A stretch of 64,000 bases of DNA from Lachnospiraceae bacterium UBA7202 (GCA_002490705.1 DKUO01000043.1:62001-126000); one strand, 5' to 3'. Positions 17,548 to 26,895 are shown, counted from the stretch's first letter. Translations and numbers: made by a program. Notes: generated by a model not told the origin, from the sequence alone.

Positions 17548-17910
17548 TCAATTTCCCGTATACTCATCGATCAGCTGTTTGATCTCCTCCGCCTGCTTTT
17601 TTGTCAGCTTTTCCCCTCCCATAAAGGCAGTCAAAAACCGGGGAATGGAACCGCCGAAGGAATCCTCCACAAATTTTCTGCTCTTGTAGCCGTTAAACTC
17701 CTCCTCCGAAATTAGGGAGGTCACTACCGCGTTTTCATTCTGGAAAATCCCCCTGTCGCATAACTTTTTGAGAACAGTGTAAGTAGTAGACTTTTTCCAC
17801 GCAAACTCTTTCTCACAAAGTTTCACCAGCTCCGGCGAAGTAATCGGCTCTCTCTGCCAGATCAGTTTCGCAAAACGGGCCTCCCCCTCTGCCAGCCTGT
17901 ACTCTCTCAT
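17548..17910 (-). CDS. BlaI/MecI/CopY-family repressor
   Basis: About 120 residues from the ATG at 17910, within a GGAG-rich leader. An in-frame extension to 18045 runs through the promoter and operators and is rejected. The N-terminal winged helix contains EARFAKLIWQREPITSPELV and the recognition region KEFAWKKSTTYTVLKKLCDRG. The C-terminal helices that dimerise in BlaI follow. It is the first gene of a repressor-peptidase pair. Two perfect GTCTA-N7-TAGAC dyads in the promoter show autoregulation. Confidence 0.93.
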   Translation of the reverse strand: MREYRLAEGEARFAKLIWQREPITSPELVKLCEKEFAWKKSTTYTVLKKLCDRGIFQNENAVVTSLISEEEFNGYKSRKFVEDSFGGSIPRFLTAFMGGEKLTKKQAEEIKQLIDEYTGN

Positions 17911-17930
17911 CCTCTCCACTCCCTCCATCA

Positions 17931-17985
17931 GTCTATCTCTGGTAGACCGCACATATAGTCTATCACGAGTAGACCAGCTTGTCAA
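17931..17985 (-). promoter_or_regulatory. promoter with twin BlaI-type operators
   Basis: Minus strand TTGACA (17985-17980), 17-base spacer, TAGACT (17962-17957). Two 17-bp dyads GTCTA-N7-TAGAC lie at 17958-17974 (inside the -35/-10 interval) and 17931-17947 (just after the start of transcription). Spacing is 27 bp start to start. Confidence 0.88.
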
Positions 17986-18052
17986 GCGCCATTCTACTCG
18001 CATCTGCGCATTTCGCGCCTGTCTCTTCTGACTCTGCTTATACATATAAAGA

Positions 18053-18077
18053 GGACAGCGGTTACAAACCGCTGCCC
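18053..18077 (-). terminator. terminator of the amino-acid ABC operon
   Basis: Minus strand GGGCAGCGGTT (18077-18067) and AACCGCTGTCC (18063-18053) form an 11-bp stem with a 3-base loop, followed by TCTTTATAT. It lies directly after the ATPase gene. Confidence 0.82.
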
Positions 18078-18095
18078 TGCACGATTACGATTCTT

Positions 18096-18839
18096 TTATA
18101 ACACTTTACTTAGAAAATCAATGGTCCTCGGCTCCCTGGGATGATCGAGCACCTCCTCCGGCGTTCCCTCCTCGATGATGTAACCGCCCTCCATAAAGAT
18201 CACGCGGCTGGCCACCTCTCTGGCGAACCCGATCTCATGAGTCACTACGATCATAGTCATACCGTCCCTTGCAAGCTCCTTCATCACCGCCAGCACCTCT
18301 CCCACCATTTCAGGATCAAGCGCGCTGGTCGGCTCGTCAAAAAGCATGATATCGGGATTCATTTCCAATGCCCTTGCAATCGCCACACGCTGTTTCTGTC
18401 CGCCGGAAAGCTGGCTGGGGTAGGCCTGCGCCTTATCCGCAAGCCCCACCCGCTCCAAAAGCTGCATCGCCTTGTTCCCGGCCTCCTCCTTGGAAAGAGT
18501 CTTTAAATGAACCGGCGCCAGCGTCATATTCTTTAGCACATTCAAGTGGTTAAACAGGTTGAAATGCTGAAACACCATGCCGATATTCTCACGCACTTTA
18601 TTGATGTCCGTATGCTTGTCGGTCACGTCAAAGCCGTCGATTACAATCTGGCCGGAGGTAGCCTTTTCCAACTGGTTCAGACACCGTAACAGGGTAGACT
18701 TGCCGCTGCCGGAAGGACCGATCAGCACAACCACTTCCCCTTCGGTTACCTCCAGACTGATGTCCTTAAGCACTTCCAGAGAACCAAAATTCTTTTTTAG
18801 ATTCCTAACGGAAATCTTTACGTCCGTATTATCTGCCAC
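18096..18839 (-). CDS. polar amino-acid ABC transporter ATPase
   Basis: About 247 residues. Walker A GPSGSGKST, Q-loop NIGMVFQHFNLF, signature LSGGQKQRVAIA, Walker B DIMLFDEPTSALDPE and the switch histidine in VVTHE are all intact. Similarity is to the GlnQ/HisP/TcyC group. GTG at 18839 is the preferred start because AGGAGG lies seven bases before it. A TTG at 18857 is the alternative. It overlaps the permease gene by about 11 bases, so the two are translationally coupled. Confidence 0.95.
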   Translation of the reverse strand: MADNTDVKISVRNLKKNFGSLEVLKDISLEVTEGEVVVLIGPSGSGKSTLLRCLNQLEKATSGQIVIDGFDVTDKHTDINKVRENIGMVFQHFNLFNHLNVLKNMTLAPVHLKTLSKEEAGNKAMQLLERVGLADKAQAYPSQLSGGQKQRVAIARALEMNPDIMLFDEPTSALDPEMVGEVLAVMKELARDGMTMIVVTHEIGFAREVASRVIFMEGGYIIEEGTPEEVLDHPREPRTIDFLSKVL

Positions 18840-19497
18840 GGTTGATCCTCCTCTCAATCTGTTTGGAAATCTTACTCAGTATGGTAATGACAATCAGGTA
18901 CATGATACCTACAACGGCCCATGCCTGCAAATTCTTAAACGTATTGCCCATGATGGTCTTACCCACGTTTGTAAGCTCCGGAAACCCGATGACCGAAAGG
19001 ATCGACGTATCCTTCAAGGTAATGATAAACTGGTTGATAATCGACGGAATCATCGTGCGGACTGCCTGTGGAATCACGATCAGAGCCATCCCCGCGCCGT
19101 AAGAAAGCCCGAGGCTTCTTCCCGCCTCCATCTGTCCCCTGTCCACGCTCTGGATACCTGCCCGGATAATCTCCGCCATATACGCGCCGCAGTTCATGGA
19201 AAGGGCAATCGTGCCGCCCTGCAGCGCACTCATTCTGAAATTTGTAAAGCCCAGACTCTGAATGCCGGACGGAACGCCAAAATAAATAAAATAGGCCAAC
19301 ACAATCAGGGGCACGCCGCGCACAGCGTCCACATAGACCGTACCGATAAAATTAAGCACTCTGTTATGCCCCACATTCATCAGGCCGAAAATCATACCGA
19401 TGACCGTGGCAAACACTAGTGAAAGCAGGCACAACAAAAGTGTGTGCCCCATTGCTTTCAACAGCATTGTCCCGTATGTCTGTATTATCATTACCAT
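18829..19497 (-). CDS. polar amino-acid ABC transporter permease
   Basis: 222 residues, with about five membrane helices and the EAA-type loop GRSLGLSYGAGMALIVIPQA near residue 140, as in His/Glu/Arg/opine permeases. A single permease gene is present, so the channel is likely a homodimer. It lies between the binding protein (13 bases upstream) and the ATPase (overlapping). Confidence 0.94.
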   Translation of the reverse strand: MVMIIQTYGTMLLKAMGHTLLLCLLSLVFATVIGMIFGLMNVGHNRVLNFIGTVYVDAVRGVPLIVLAYFIYFGVPSGIQSLGFTNFRMSALQGGTIALSMNCGAYMAEIIRAGIQSVDRGQMEAGRSLGLSYGAGMALIVIPQAVRTMIPSIINQFIITLKDTSILSVIGFPELTNVGKTIMGNTFKNLQAWAVVGIMYLIVITILSKISKQIERRINRGR

Positions 19498-19510
19498 AAA
19501 ACACTTCTCC

Positions 19511-20377
19511 CTACTTCTCTAAATACCTCGCAATAATCTCATCGTACTTACCGTTTGCCTTAATATTCTTCAATCCAGCGTTGAACATATCAAGAAGCTC
19601 CTGATTTTCCGCATTCATGATGGCAAAGCCATAAGGCGCGCCCTCGCTCTCCATGCCCTCGGGAATGGTCAAAGCCAGATTACCCGTCTTGATGGAGTCA
19701 GCCATGATCGGCGTATCTTCCACACATGCCGCAGAGTTGCCAAGGATCACGTCCTGATACATGGTCGGCGAATCCTCAAACACAGTCGTAGTAAAACCGT
19801 ACTCATCCTTTAAGCTCTCGGCAAAATCCATACCCGCGGTCCCGTTTTTCACCGCCACGTTCTTGCCTGCAAGATCGGCAAAGCTCTTGATATCGCTGCC
19901 CTCCGCCACCACGAAGGTCTGCGTCGCGTCATAATAACCGTCGGAGAAAATCCAGCCGGAGTCGATACGCTCCTGCTTGATCGTTGCGCCAGCGATCAGC
20001 GCGTCCGCCTGTCCGGCCTGCACTGCCGCTACGCCCGCATCCCAGCCGAGGCTGTTCAGCTCATACTGAAATCCCTGATCTTCCGCAATCGCTGCCAGAA
20101 CATCCACATCAATTCCTACAAAATCACCGTTCTCATCCGTAAACTCAAAGGGACGAAATACCGTATCTGTCGCAACAATCCATACCTTGCCGCCGTCAGA
20201 AGCCGTGTTGTCCGCCGCAGACGATTCCTCTGCCTTGGGAGCCTCCGCAGACTCTCCGGAAGCATTGTCCTGCGCCGCCGCGTTCTCACCTGTCTGTGCC
20301 GCTCCTCCATCGGAACCGCATGCCGCCATGCTGAGGGTCATACACCCAATCAAAGCCATTGCCAGTAATTTTTTCAT
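19511..20377 (-). CDS. amino-acid ABC substrate-binding lipoprotein
   Basis: 288 residues. A signal peptide ends in the lipobox MAAC (Cys20) and is followed by an Ala/Glu-rich linker to about residue 65. The SBP_bac_3 domain then contains FRPFEFTDENGDFVGIDVD, GWDAGVAAVQAGQADALIAG and GKNVAVKNGTAGMDFAE. The family binds polar amino acids or cystine, and the ligand cannot be fixed here. It heads a binding protein - permease - ATPase operon with a strong promoter and an upstream palindrome. Confidence 0.94.
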   Translation of the reverse strand: MKKLLAMALIGCMTLSMAACGSDGGAAQTGENAAAQDNASGESAEAPKAEESSAADNTASDGGKVWIVATDTVFRPFEFTDENGDFVGIDVDVLAAIAEDQGFQYELNSLGWDAGVAAVQAGQADALIAGATIKQERIDSGWIFSDGYYDATQTFVVAEGSDIKSFADLAGKNVAVKNGTAGMDFAESLKDEYGFTTTVFEDSPTMYQDVILGNSAACVEDTPIMADSIKTGNLALTIPEGMESEGAPYGFAIMNAENQELLDMFNAGLKNIKANGKYDEIIARYLEK

Positions 20378-20419
20378 AATATCCTCTCCTTTTCTACAGC
20401 AAATGCTTTATTAACGCAA

Positions 20420-20454
20420 GAGACGGTGTACTGTTCTGGCATTGACACCGTCTC
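20420..20454 (-). promoter_or_regulatory. leader hairpin of the amino-acid ABC operon
   Basis: GAGACGGTGT (20420-20429) and ACACCGTCTC (20445-20454) form a perfect 10-bp stem with a 15-base loop. It begins about six bases after the predicted transcription start. There is no T-run, so it is not a plain terminator. It may stabilise the mRNA or serve as a regulatory site. Confidence 0.6.
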
Positions 20455-20466
20455 TCCGCTTTCTTA

Positions 20467-20518
20467 AGTATATGGAGTTTTTATTTCCTTGTCAAGAACT
20501 TTGTATACAAATATACAA
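20467..20518 (-). promoter_or_regulatory. strong promoter with upstream palindrome, amino-acid ABC operon
   Basis: Minus strand TTGACA (20495-20490), 17-base spacer, TATACT (20472-20467). An 18-bp inverted repeat TTGTATA-CAAA-TATACAA occupies 20501-20518, directly upstream of the -35. Its first ten bases are themselves a perfect palindrome. The placement fits an activator site or a flanking operator. Confidence 0.75.
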
Positions 20519-20569
20519 GTATGTGTTCGCAGTCCAACCACTCAGAACCAAGCAAAGGGCACAAACTTT

Positions 20570-21160
20570 CTACAGACCTGCCGCTGCGGCAAGGATCAGC
20601 TCAACCGCCTTGTCAATGCCGAATTTCTCCGTATCCACCGTCAGGTCAAAATTTCTCGCGTCGCCGTAGGACTGCTTGGTATAGTATTCGCAGTAACGCT
20701 TCCTCGCCTTGTCCACCGCGCGCACGTCATTCGCCACCTGATCGGCCGGCACCTGATCCATCATCTTCGTCATGCGCCTTACCCGCCACTCAAATCCGGC
20801 ATGGATAAACACGCGCAGGCAGTGGTCGAACTCCCTTAAAATATAATCGCCGTTCCGACCCACGATCACACAGCTTTCTTTGTTTGCCAGTTCTCTGATC
20901 GCATCCCGCTGGGCCTGCCACAGCTCCTCCTCCAGCGGTTTATTATAAAAATCAAACAGGCTCTGGGCAAACCCGAAATTCTTCGGCACCCGCTCATCCC
21001 ATTTGCGCACCTGCTCAGGCGTCAGGCTCTTTCCCGAAACTGCGGTCTTTAAGATGATATCCTTGTCATAATACTCTATCCCCAGTTCCTTCGCTACCCG
21101 CTTGCCGATCTCGCCGCCGCCCGCGCCAAACTCTCTTCCGATCGTCACAATTTTTCTCAT
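20570..21160 (-). CDS. cytidylate kinase-like family protein
   Basis: 196 residues. The N-terminus KIVTIGREFGAGGGEIGKRV carries the modified P-loop of the Cytidylate_kin2 group. VIVGRNGDYIL follows near residue 97, with FIHAGFEWRVRRM and DKARKRYCEYYT later. Members are P-loop nucleotide kinases related to Cmk, and true substrates are mostly unknown. It is the last gene after polC (16-base gap) with ispG further upstream, so it is probably cotranscribed with DNA replication and isoprenoid genes. It is shorter than classical Cmk (about 220 residues). Confidence 0.88.
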   Translation of the reverse strand: MRKIVTIGREFGAGGGEIGKRVAKELGIEYYDKDIILKTAVSGKSLTPEQVRKWDERVPKNFGFAQSLFDFYNKPLEEELWQAQRDAIRELANKESCVIVGRNGDYILREFDHCLRVFIHAGFEWRVRRMTKMMDQVPADQVANDVRAVDKARKRYCEYYTKQSYGDARNFDLTVDTEKFGIDKAVELILAAAAGL

Positions 21161-21175
21161 AGTTTTCCTCTCTTT

Positions 21176-24100
21176 CTATACCAAGTCAAACAAACTAATC
21201 TGATTCGATTCCGGCAGATTCCCCAACAGCCCCAGATCGCTCATCAGATCCAGAACGCTCTTGGACACCTTCGTGCGCTGTCTGAAATCATCCTTGCTTA
21301 AGAACGGCCCGTCTTTCGCCGCCTCCACAATCGCGTCCGCCGCCTTCTCTCCCAAGCCGTCGATGCTGTTTAAGGACGGCATCAGTTTTCCATCCACAAT
21401 CTGAAACAGTCTGGACTGGGCTGTGAAAATGTCGATCGGCACAAAGTCAAAGCCTCTCGCGTACATCTCCTGTACAATCTTCATATCCTTCTGCGTATCC
21501 TGCTCCTTTTTGGAAAGTTCATCGTTTCTGCGCTTATAATCCGCCATCACGCTCTCCAGATGGGCCTGCCCCTGACACATGATCTCATAGGAAAAAGCCG
21601 AAGCCCGAATGCTGAAATAGGCCGCATAGTAGGCCAGCGGATAGTTAATCTTGCAGTAGGCGATGCGCCATGCCATCATCACATAGGCCGCCGCATGGGC
21701 TTTCGGAAACATATATTTAATCTTCTTACAGGAACCGATGTACCAGTCCGGCACCCCCTGCTCCTTCATGGCATCAATCCACTCGTCCTTCAATCCCTTA
21801 CCCTTACGCACGCTCTCCATGATGGTAAAGGACAGGGACGGCTCCACCCCCTGCTGCATCAGGTAGATCATAATATCGTCACGACAGCAGATGGCTGTGG
21901 AAATGGTGGCCTTGCCCTCTTCAATCAGGGTCTGGGCATTGCCAAGCCACACATCCGTGCCGTGGGAAAGCCCGGAAATCCGCACCAGATCCGTAAAGCA
22001 TTTGGGTTTGGCGTCTATCACCATCTGAATGACAAACTCCGTGCCGAACTCCGGTATCCCGAGACACCCCAGCTTACAGCCGCCGATCTGCTCCGGCGTA
22101 ATGCCGAGCGCCTCCGTTGACTGAAAGAGGGACATCACCCCCTTGTCGTCCAGCGGAATTGTGGTCGGGTCAAGCCCCGTCAGATCCTGCAGCATACGTA
22201 TCATGGTCGGATCATCATGTCCCAGAATATCCAGCTTCAGCAGGTTGTGGTCAATCGAGTGGTAGTCAAAATGGGTGGTGACAATGTCCGTCGTCATATC
22301 GTTTGCCGGGTGCTGCACCGGCGTGAAGGAGTTAATGTCCTCCCCCACCGGCAAAACCACAATGCCGCCGGGATGCTGACCGGTGCTCCTGCGCACACCG
22401 GTACATCCCGTCACAATCCGGTTGATCTCGCAGGCCCGCTTATGCCGGCCCCTCTCCTCATAATAATTCTTCACATAGCCGTAAGCCGTCTTGTCCGCCA
22501 GCGTGCCGATGGTGCCCGCCCGGTAGGTCTGTCCGTTTCCGAAAATAACCTCCGTATATTTATGGGCTTTACTCTGGTATTCTCCGGAAAAATTCAGGTC
22601 AATATCCGGCTCCTTGTCTCCCTTAAATCCGAGAAAGGTCTCGAAGGGAATGTCAAACCCTTCCTTTCTGAGCGGCGTACCGCAGACAGGACATTCCTTG
22701 TCCGGCATATCGCAGCCGGCACCGCCGCCGTAAGCTTTTACCTCCTCCGAGTCAAAGTCATAATAGTGGCATTTCGGGCACAGATAATGGGGACTCAGGG
22801 AATTCACCTCCGTAATTCCCGCCATATTGGCCACAAAGGAGCTTCCGACAGACCCTCTCGACCCCACCAGATAACCGTCCTCCACGGACTTCCACACCAA
22901 TTTCTGGGCAATGATATACATCACCGCAAAGCCGTTGGATATGATGGAGTGAAGCTCCTTCTCCAACCTGTCCTCCACGATTTTCGGCAAAGTTTCGCCA
23001 TAGAGCTCATGGGCTCTGTTATAACAGATTTCCGTAAGCTGCTTGTCGCTGTCCTCGATCACCGGCGGGCACTTATCCGGCCGCACCGGGCTCATCACGT
23101 CAATCATATCCGCAATCAGGTTCGTGTTGGTGATCACCACCTCCTCGGCCTTGTCGCTGCCCAGATAAGCAAACTCCTCCAGCATCTCCTCCGTCGTCCG
23201 GAAATACAAAGGCGCCTGATTGTCTGCGTCAGGGAATCCCTGTCCCGCCATGATGATACGGCGGTAAATCTCATCCTCCGGGTTCAAAAAATGGACATCG
23301 CAGGTGGCCGCCACCGGCTTATGGAACTGCTCCCCCAGCTTCACAATCCGTTTGTTGATCTCCTGAATATCCTCCATGGAAGTGATATCCGGCGTCCGTT
23401 CCGACTCAATCATAAATCGGTTGTTGCCAAGGGGCTGTATCTCCAGATAATCATAAAAATTGACAAGTCTTGCAATCTCCGCATCAGACTTCTGCTCTAA
23501 AATCGCCCGGTACAGCTCTCCCGCCTCGCAGGCGCTCCCCAGAATCAATCCCTCCCGGTATTTCACGAGCAGGCTCTTGGGGATTCTGGGCCTTCTGGAA
23601 AAATAAGTCAGGTGGGACTCGGACACCAGCCGGTAAAGATTCATGCGTCCCACATTGTTTTTTGCCAGAATGATCGCATGGTAAGTGGGCAGCTTTTTGA
23701 TGATATCGGGACTGGCCTTGCCCCTCTCATTGATCTGCGAAAGAGTGGTTATGCCCTCCTTTTCCATCATGCCGATCAGTTTCACGAAAATTTCCGCCGT
23801 GGCCTCGGCGTCGTCCACCGCCCTGTGATGATTCTCCAAGGACACGCCAAGGGACTTTGCCACCGCATCCAGCGTGTGCTTCTTCTGTCCCGGCAGAAAA
23901 ATCCTTGCAATGCCGACTGTGTCCACATAGGTAAAGTCATGGGAAATTCCCTGCCTGTCGCAGTTTTCCATAATGAAACTCATATCGAACTGGGCGTTGT
24001 GGGCCACCAGAATACAGTTTTCACAAAAAGCCATAAACTGCGGCAGCACCGTGTCGATCTGTTCCGCTCCCATAACCATATCATCTGTTATTCCGGTCAG

Positions 24101-25786
24101 TTTCTCTATCTCGTAGGGGATGGGCACAAGCGGGTCCACAAAGGTGGAAAAACGGTCCACGATCTTCCCCGCGCTGACCTTTACCGCGCCGATCTCTATG
24201 ATGCGGTTCTTTGTAGGGGAAAAACCCGTCGTCTCTATGTCGAAAACCACAAAGTCCGCCTTGAAATCCTGCCCCTTTTCGTTGGTGGCAATCTCGTGCA
24301 GATCATCCACCAGATAGGCCTCCACGCCATAGATCACTTTAAAGAAACTCTGCTTGTCCGGTTCCGGCTCTCCCGCCTCCTTACAGCGGTTTTTCTCCGC
24401 CTTCCAGAGATCCTCCCAGACATGGTTCGCGTCAGGAAAGGACTGCACCACCCCGTGATCGGTGATGGCAATCGCCGGATGTCCCCACTTGTAAGCCCGC
24501 TTCACGATATCCTTGGCCTCAGACACCCCGTCCATATCGCTCATCTTCGTATGACAGTGGAGCTCCACCCTCTTTCTGACGCTCCTGTCCTCCCGGGAAG
24601 TCGTAAAATCAGGGATTTTCTTGATGCCCGCCAAAGAACCGATGGTCAGCTCGTGATCAAACTTATCCAGCATGGTCATGCCTTTGATCTTGACAAAAGC
24701 CCCCTCTTTCATAGCACCCGTTATTTCATCGGCCTGTTCGTTGTGCACGAAAAATTTCACCGTCATGGTATCGGTGTAATCCGTAACATCGTATATCAGT
24801 ATCATCCGCTCGTTTTTGATCTCCCGCTTGTCCGCGCGGATCACCTTGCCGCGGATCACTACCTCGCCCATCTCTCCGATGATCTCCTCGATGGGCATGG
24901 CTTCCTCCTCAAAATCCCTCCCGTAAATCACGTCCGGGTTGTCGGAGCGTTTCAGGGGGCGCTTAAACTCTGATTTTTCCCTGCCGCCTGCGGACCGTCT
25001 GGAAGCAGCCCCGCGGCCGCCATGCAAAGCCGCCCCTGCCTGGAACCCGGAGCCGCTAAACTGCGCAGTCTTTCCTGCATCCTTGGCCTGAACCGCACCT
25101 TCCGGCTGTCCTGCGCCGCCAGACGGCGCCGCCTCCAAGGTCTGCTCCCCATCTATCCCACTCTCCGCCCTCTCCGAAGACAGCGCAGCTCCCTTCATCT
25201 GTACGGGGAATCCCGCTCTGGCGGATATCTGCGCCACCTCCAAAGCCAGACGATGATCCTCCTCCTCGCGGCTCTTGTCAGCCTTTTTCTCTTTATAGGC
25301 AATCTCCAACTGTACCGGAATTCCGCAACGCTCGTTATATATCTTCTCCAAAATCCGGGACAGCTCCTGTGCCTTTTCACGGCCAAACACCGTATCCTCC
25401 AACGTCAAAAGCATCTTATCTCCCGAAAATGCAATGTCCGCCCGCTTGAACATGCTGTACTCCACCGGCGAATTCTCCTTCAATTCCAGAAGAATGCTCT
25501 CCCTGTAGACGTCCATCAGTTTTTCTGGATCATACTGCGCGGAAAGCAGAAAATGTTCGTAAAATTTGATCAGGATCGGCGTATTCGGAAAAAACTGCTT
25601 ACCGATTTCCCGCTCCACCCGAAGCACATCTTCCTTGTTGATCAGATGCTCCGAAGCGATATAAACGCGCAAAAAATCTTTCCGCTTGGTACTTGTCACC
25701 TTCTCCACGGTGACGTTTTCAAACAGATCATGCAGTCCCGTATCCAGTTTCAGCGTAGGAAACACATCAAAAAATGCTTTACTCAT
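21176..25786 (-). CDS. polC: DNA polymerase III alpha subunit, PolC type
   Basis: 1536 residues. The order is: N-terminal domains, a Gly/Ala-rich linker (about 200-280), an OB-fold (GEVVIRGKVIRADKREI), a PHP domain beginning RVELHCHTKMSDMDG, an embedded DEDDh proofreading exonuclease (FVVFDIETTGFS and HHRAVDDAEATAEI), a zinc site (CPKCHYYDFD, later CPVCGTPL), the polymerase site KEPDIDLNFSGEYQ, and C-terminal fingers and duplex-binding regions. This is the replicase alpha subunit of low-GC Gram-positives. The ATG overlaps the end of ispG by eight bases. The linker looks longer and more repetitive than usual. Confidence 0.98.
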   Translation of the reverse strand: MSKAFFDVFPTLKLDTGLHDLFENVTVEKVTSTKRKDFLRVYIASEHLINKEDVLRVEREIGKQFFPNTPILIKFYEHFLLSAQYDPEKLMDVYRESILLELKENSPVEYSMFKRADIAFSGDKMLLTLEDTVFGREKAQELSRILEKIYNERCGIPVQLEIAYKEKKADKSREEEDHRLALEVAQISARAGFPVQMKGAALSSERAESGIDGEQTLEAAPSGGAGQPEGAVQAKDAGKTAQFSGSGFQAGAALHGGRGAASRRSAGGREKSEFKRPLKRSDNPDVIYGRDFEEEAMPIEEIIGEMGEVVIRGKVIRADKREIKNERMILIYDVTDYTDTMTVKFFVHNEQADEITGAMKEGAFVKIKGMTMLDKFDHELTIGSLAGIKKIPDFTTSREDRSVRKRVELHCHTKMSDMDGVSEAKDIVKRAYKWGHPAIAITDHGVVQSFPDANHVWEDLWKAEKNRCKEAGEPEPDKQSFFKVIYGVEAYLVDDLHEIATNEKGQDFKADFVVFDIETTGFSPTKNRIIEIGAVKVSAGKIVDRFSTFVDPLVPIPYEIEKLTGITDDMVMGAEQIDTVLPQFMAFCENCILVAHNAQFDMSFIMENCDRQGISHDFTYVDTVGIARIFLPGQKKHTLDAVAKSLGVSLENHHRAVDDAEATAEIFVKLIGMMEKEGITTLSQINERGKASPDIIKKLPTYHAIILAKNNVGRMNLYRLVSESHLTYFSRRPRIPKSLLVKYREGLILGSACEAGELYRAILEQKSDAEIARLVNFYDYLEIQPLGNNRFMIESERTPDITSMEDIQEINKRIVKLGEQFHKPVAATCDVHFLNPEDEIYRRIIMAGQGFPDADNQAPLYFRTTEEMLEEFAYLGSDKAEEVVITNTNLIADMIDVMSPVRPDKCPPVIEDSDKQLTEICYNRAHELYGETLPKIVEDRLEKELHSIISNGFAVMYIIAQKLVWKSVEDGYLVGSRGSVGSSFVANMAGITEVNSLSPHYLCPKCHYYDFDSEEVKAYGGGAGCDMPDKECPVCGTPLRKEGFDIPFETFLGFKGDKEPDIDLNFSGEYQSKAHKYTEVIFGNGQTYRAGTIGTLADKTAYGYVKNYYEERGRHKRACEINRIVTGCTGVRRSTGQHPGGIVVLPVGEDINSFTPVQHPANDMTTDIVTTHFDYHSIDHNLLKLDILGHDDPTMIRMLQDLTGLDPTTIPLDDKGVMSLFQSTEALGITPEQIGGCKLGCLGIPEFGTEFVIQMVIDAKPKCFTDLVRISGLSHGTDVWLGNAQTLIEEGKATISTAICCRDDIMIYLMQQGVEPSLSFTIMESVRKGKGLKDEWIDAMKEQGVPDWYIGSCKKIKYMFPKAHAAAYVMMAWRIAYCKINYPLAYYAAYFSIRASAFSYEIMCQGQAHLESVMADYKRRNDELSKKEQDTQKDMKIVQEMYARGFDFVPIDIFTAQSRLFQIVDGKLMPSLNSIDGLGEKAADAIVEAAKDGPFLSKDDFRQRTKVSKSVLDLMSDLGLLGNLPESNQISLFDLV

Positions 25787-26840
25787 TCCAGTGCAAAAGT
25801 TCCTCTCTGAGCGTCTCTAAAAGCGCCTGTTCCGGCACCTTTTTCACAATTTCTCCCCGCTTGATCAAAAGGCCCTCACCGATTCCCCCGGCAATACCGA
25901 TATCGGCCTCCTTCGCCTCGCCGGGGCCGTTCACTGCGCAGCCCATGACGGCCACCTTGATATCCAGCGGAATATCCTGCACCATCTCCTCCACCTGCGC
26001 TGCCAGCCCGATCAGATCAATCTTCGTCCGGCCGCAGGTAGGGCAGGAAACCACCTCAATGCCGCCCTTTCGAAGTCCCAGTGTCCGTAAAATCAGCTTT
26101 GCGGACTTAATCTCCTCCACAGGATCGCCGGTCAAAGACACCCGTATCGTGTCGCCGATCCCCTGATTTAAAATCAGGCCCAAACCGATCGCCGACTTAA
26201 TGTTGCCGCTGTTCACCGTCCCCGACTCCGTAATCCCCACATGCAGCGGGTAGTTCGTCTTCTCTGCCAGAATTTCATGGGCTTTGACACACATCATCAC
26301 ATCGGAAGACTTGATGCTGATCACAAGATTGTCGTATCCGCAGTCCTCAATCATGCCCACCTTATCCAGCGCGCTCTCCACGATTCCCTCCGCCGTCACG
26401 CCGTGGTATTTCTCCACAAGCCCGCGCTCCAAAGAACCGCTGTTTACCCCCACGCGAATGGGAATGCTCCGCTCCTTGGCCGCTGAGACCACCTCGGCCA
26501 CCTTTTCTCTCCCGCCGATATTGCCCGGATTGATGCGGATCTTGTCCGCGCCGTTTTCCATCGCCGCAATGGCCATCCGATAGTCAAAGTGAATGTCTGC
26601 CACCAGCGGAATATGTATCTTTTTCTTAATCTCAGCAAGGGCTTTTGCCGCCTCCGGCGTGGGCACCGTACACCGGATGATCTCACATCCCGCCTTCTCC
26701 AGCCGGAGAATCTGGGCTGTCGTTTTCTCCACATCCTCCGTCGGCGTGTTGGTCATGGACTGTATCAAAACAGGATTTCCCCCGCCGATCTTCCTGTCCC
26801 CGATGTTAATGACTTTTGTCTGTTCTCTATGTGTTTTCAA
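25779..26840 (-). CDS. ispG: 4-hydroxy-3-methylbut-2-enyl diphosphate synthase (flavodoxin)
   Basis: 353 residues of GcpE/IspG. The TIM-barrel part starts with RKIGGGNPVLIQSMTNTPT. The C-terminal [4Fe-4S] domain has cysteines in SCPTCGR and VMGCAVNGPGE, and ends with the glycine-rich GIAGGIGEGLLI. It catalyses the penultimate MEP-pathway step, upstream of dimethylallyl and isopentenyl diphosphate. dxr, the first committed MEP gene, and uppS, a user of the products, lie in the same block. A promoter precedes it and polC overlaps its end. Confidence 0.97.
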   Translation of the reverse strand: MKTHREQTKVINIGDRKIGGGNPVLIQSMTNTPTEDVEKTTAQILRLEKAGCEIIRCTVPTPEAAKALAEIKKKIHIPLVADIHFDYRMAIAAMENGADKIRINPGNIGGREKVAEVVSAAKERSIPIRVGVNSGSLERGLVEKYHGVTAEGIVESALDKVGMIEDCGYDNLVISIKSSDVMMCVKAHEILAEKTNYPLHVGITESGTVNSGNIKSAIGLGLILNQGIGDTIRVSLTGDPVEEIKSAKLILRTLGLRKGGIEVVSCPTCGRTKIDLIGLAAQVEEMVQDIPLDIKVAVMGCAVNGPGEAKEADIGIAGGIGEGLLIKRGEIVKKVPEQALLETLREELLHWNE

Positions 26841-26895
26841 ATTCCTCTCTCCATTTCCGCTCTATGAATTTTCAAATCCACACGCTTCTCACACC

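Noticed and set aside
17911..18045. N-terminal extension of the BlaI-like repressor
   Set aside because: It would cross the promoter and both operators and lacks similarity to the family. The start at 17910 is right.
22217..24973. Long open frames of over 400 codons on the plus strand
   Set aside because: They lie opposite the intact polC gene, have basic, low-identity compositions and no start signals. They are shadows of its codon bias.
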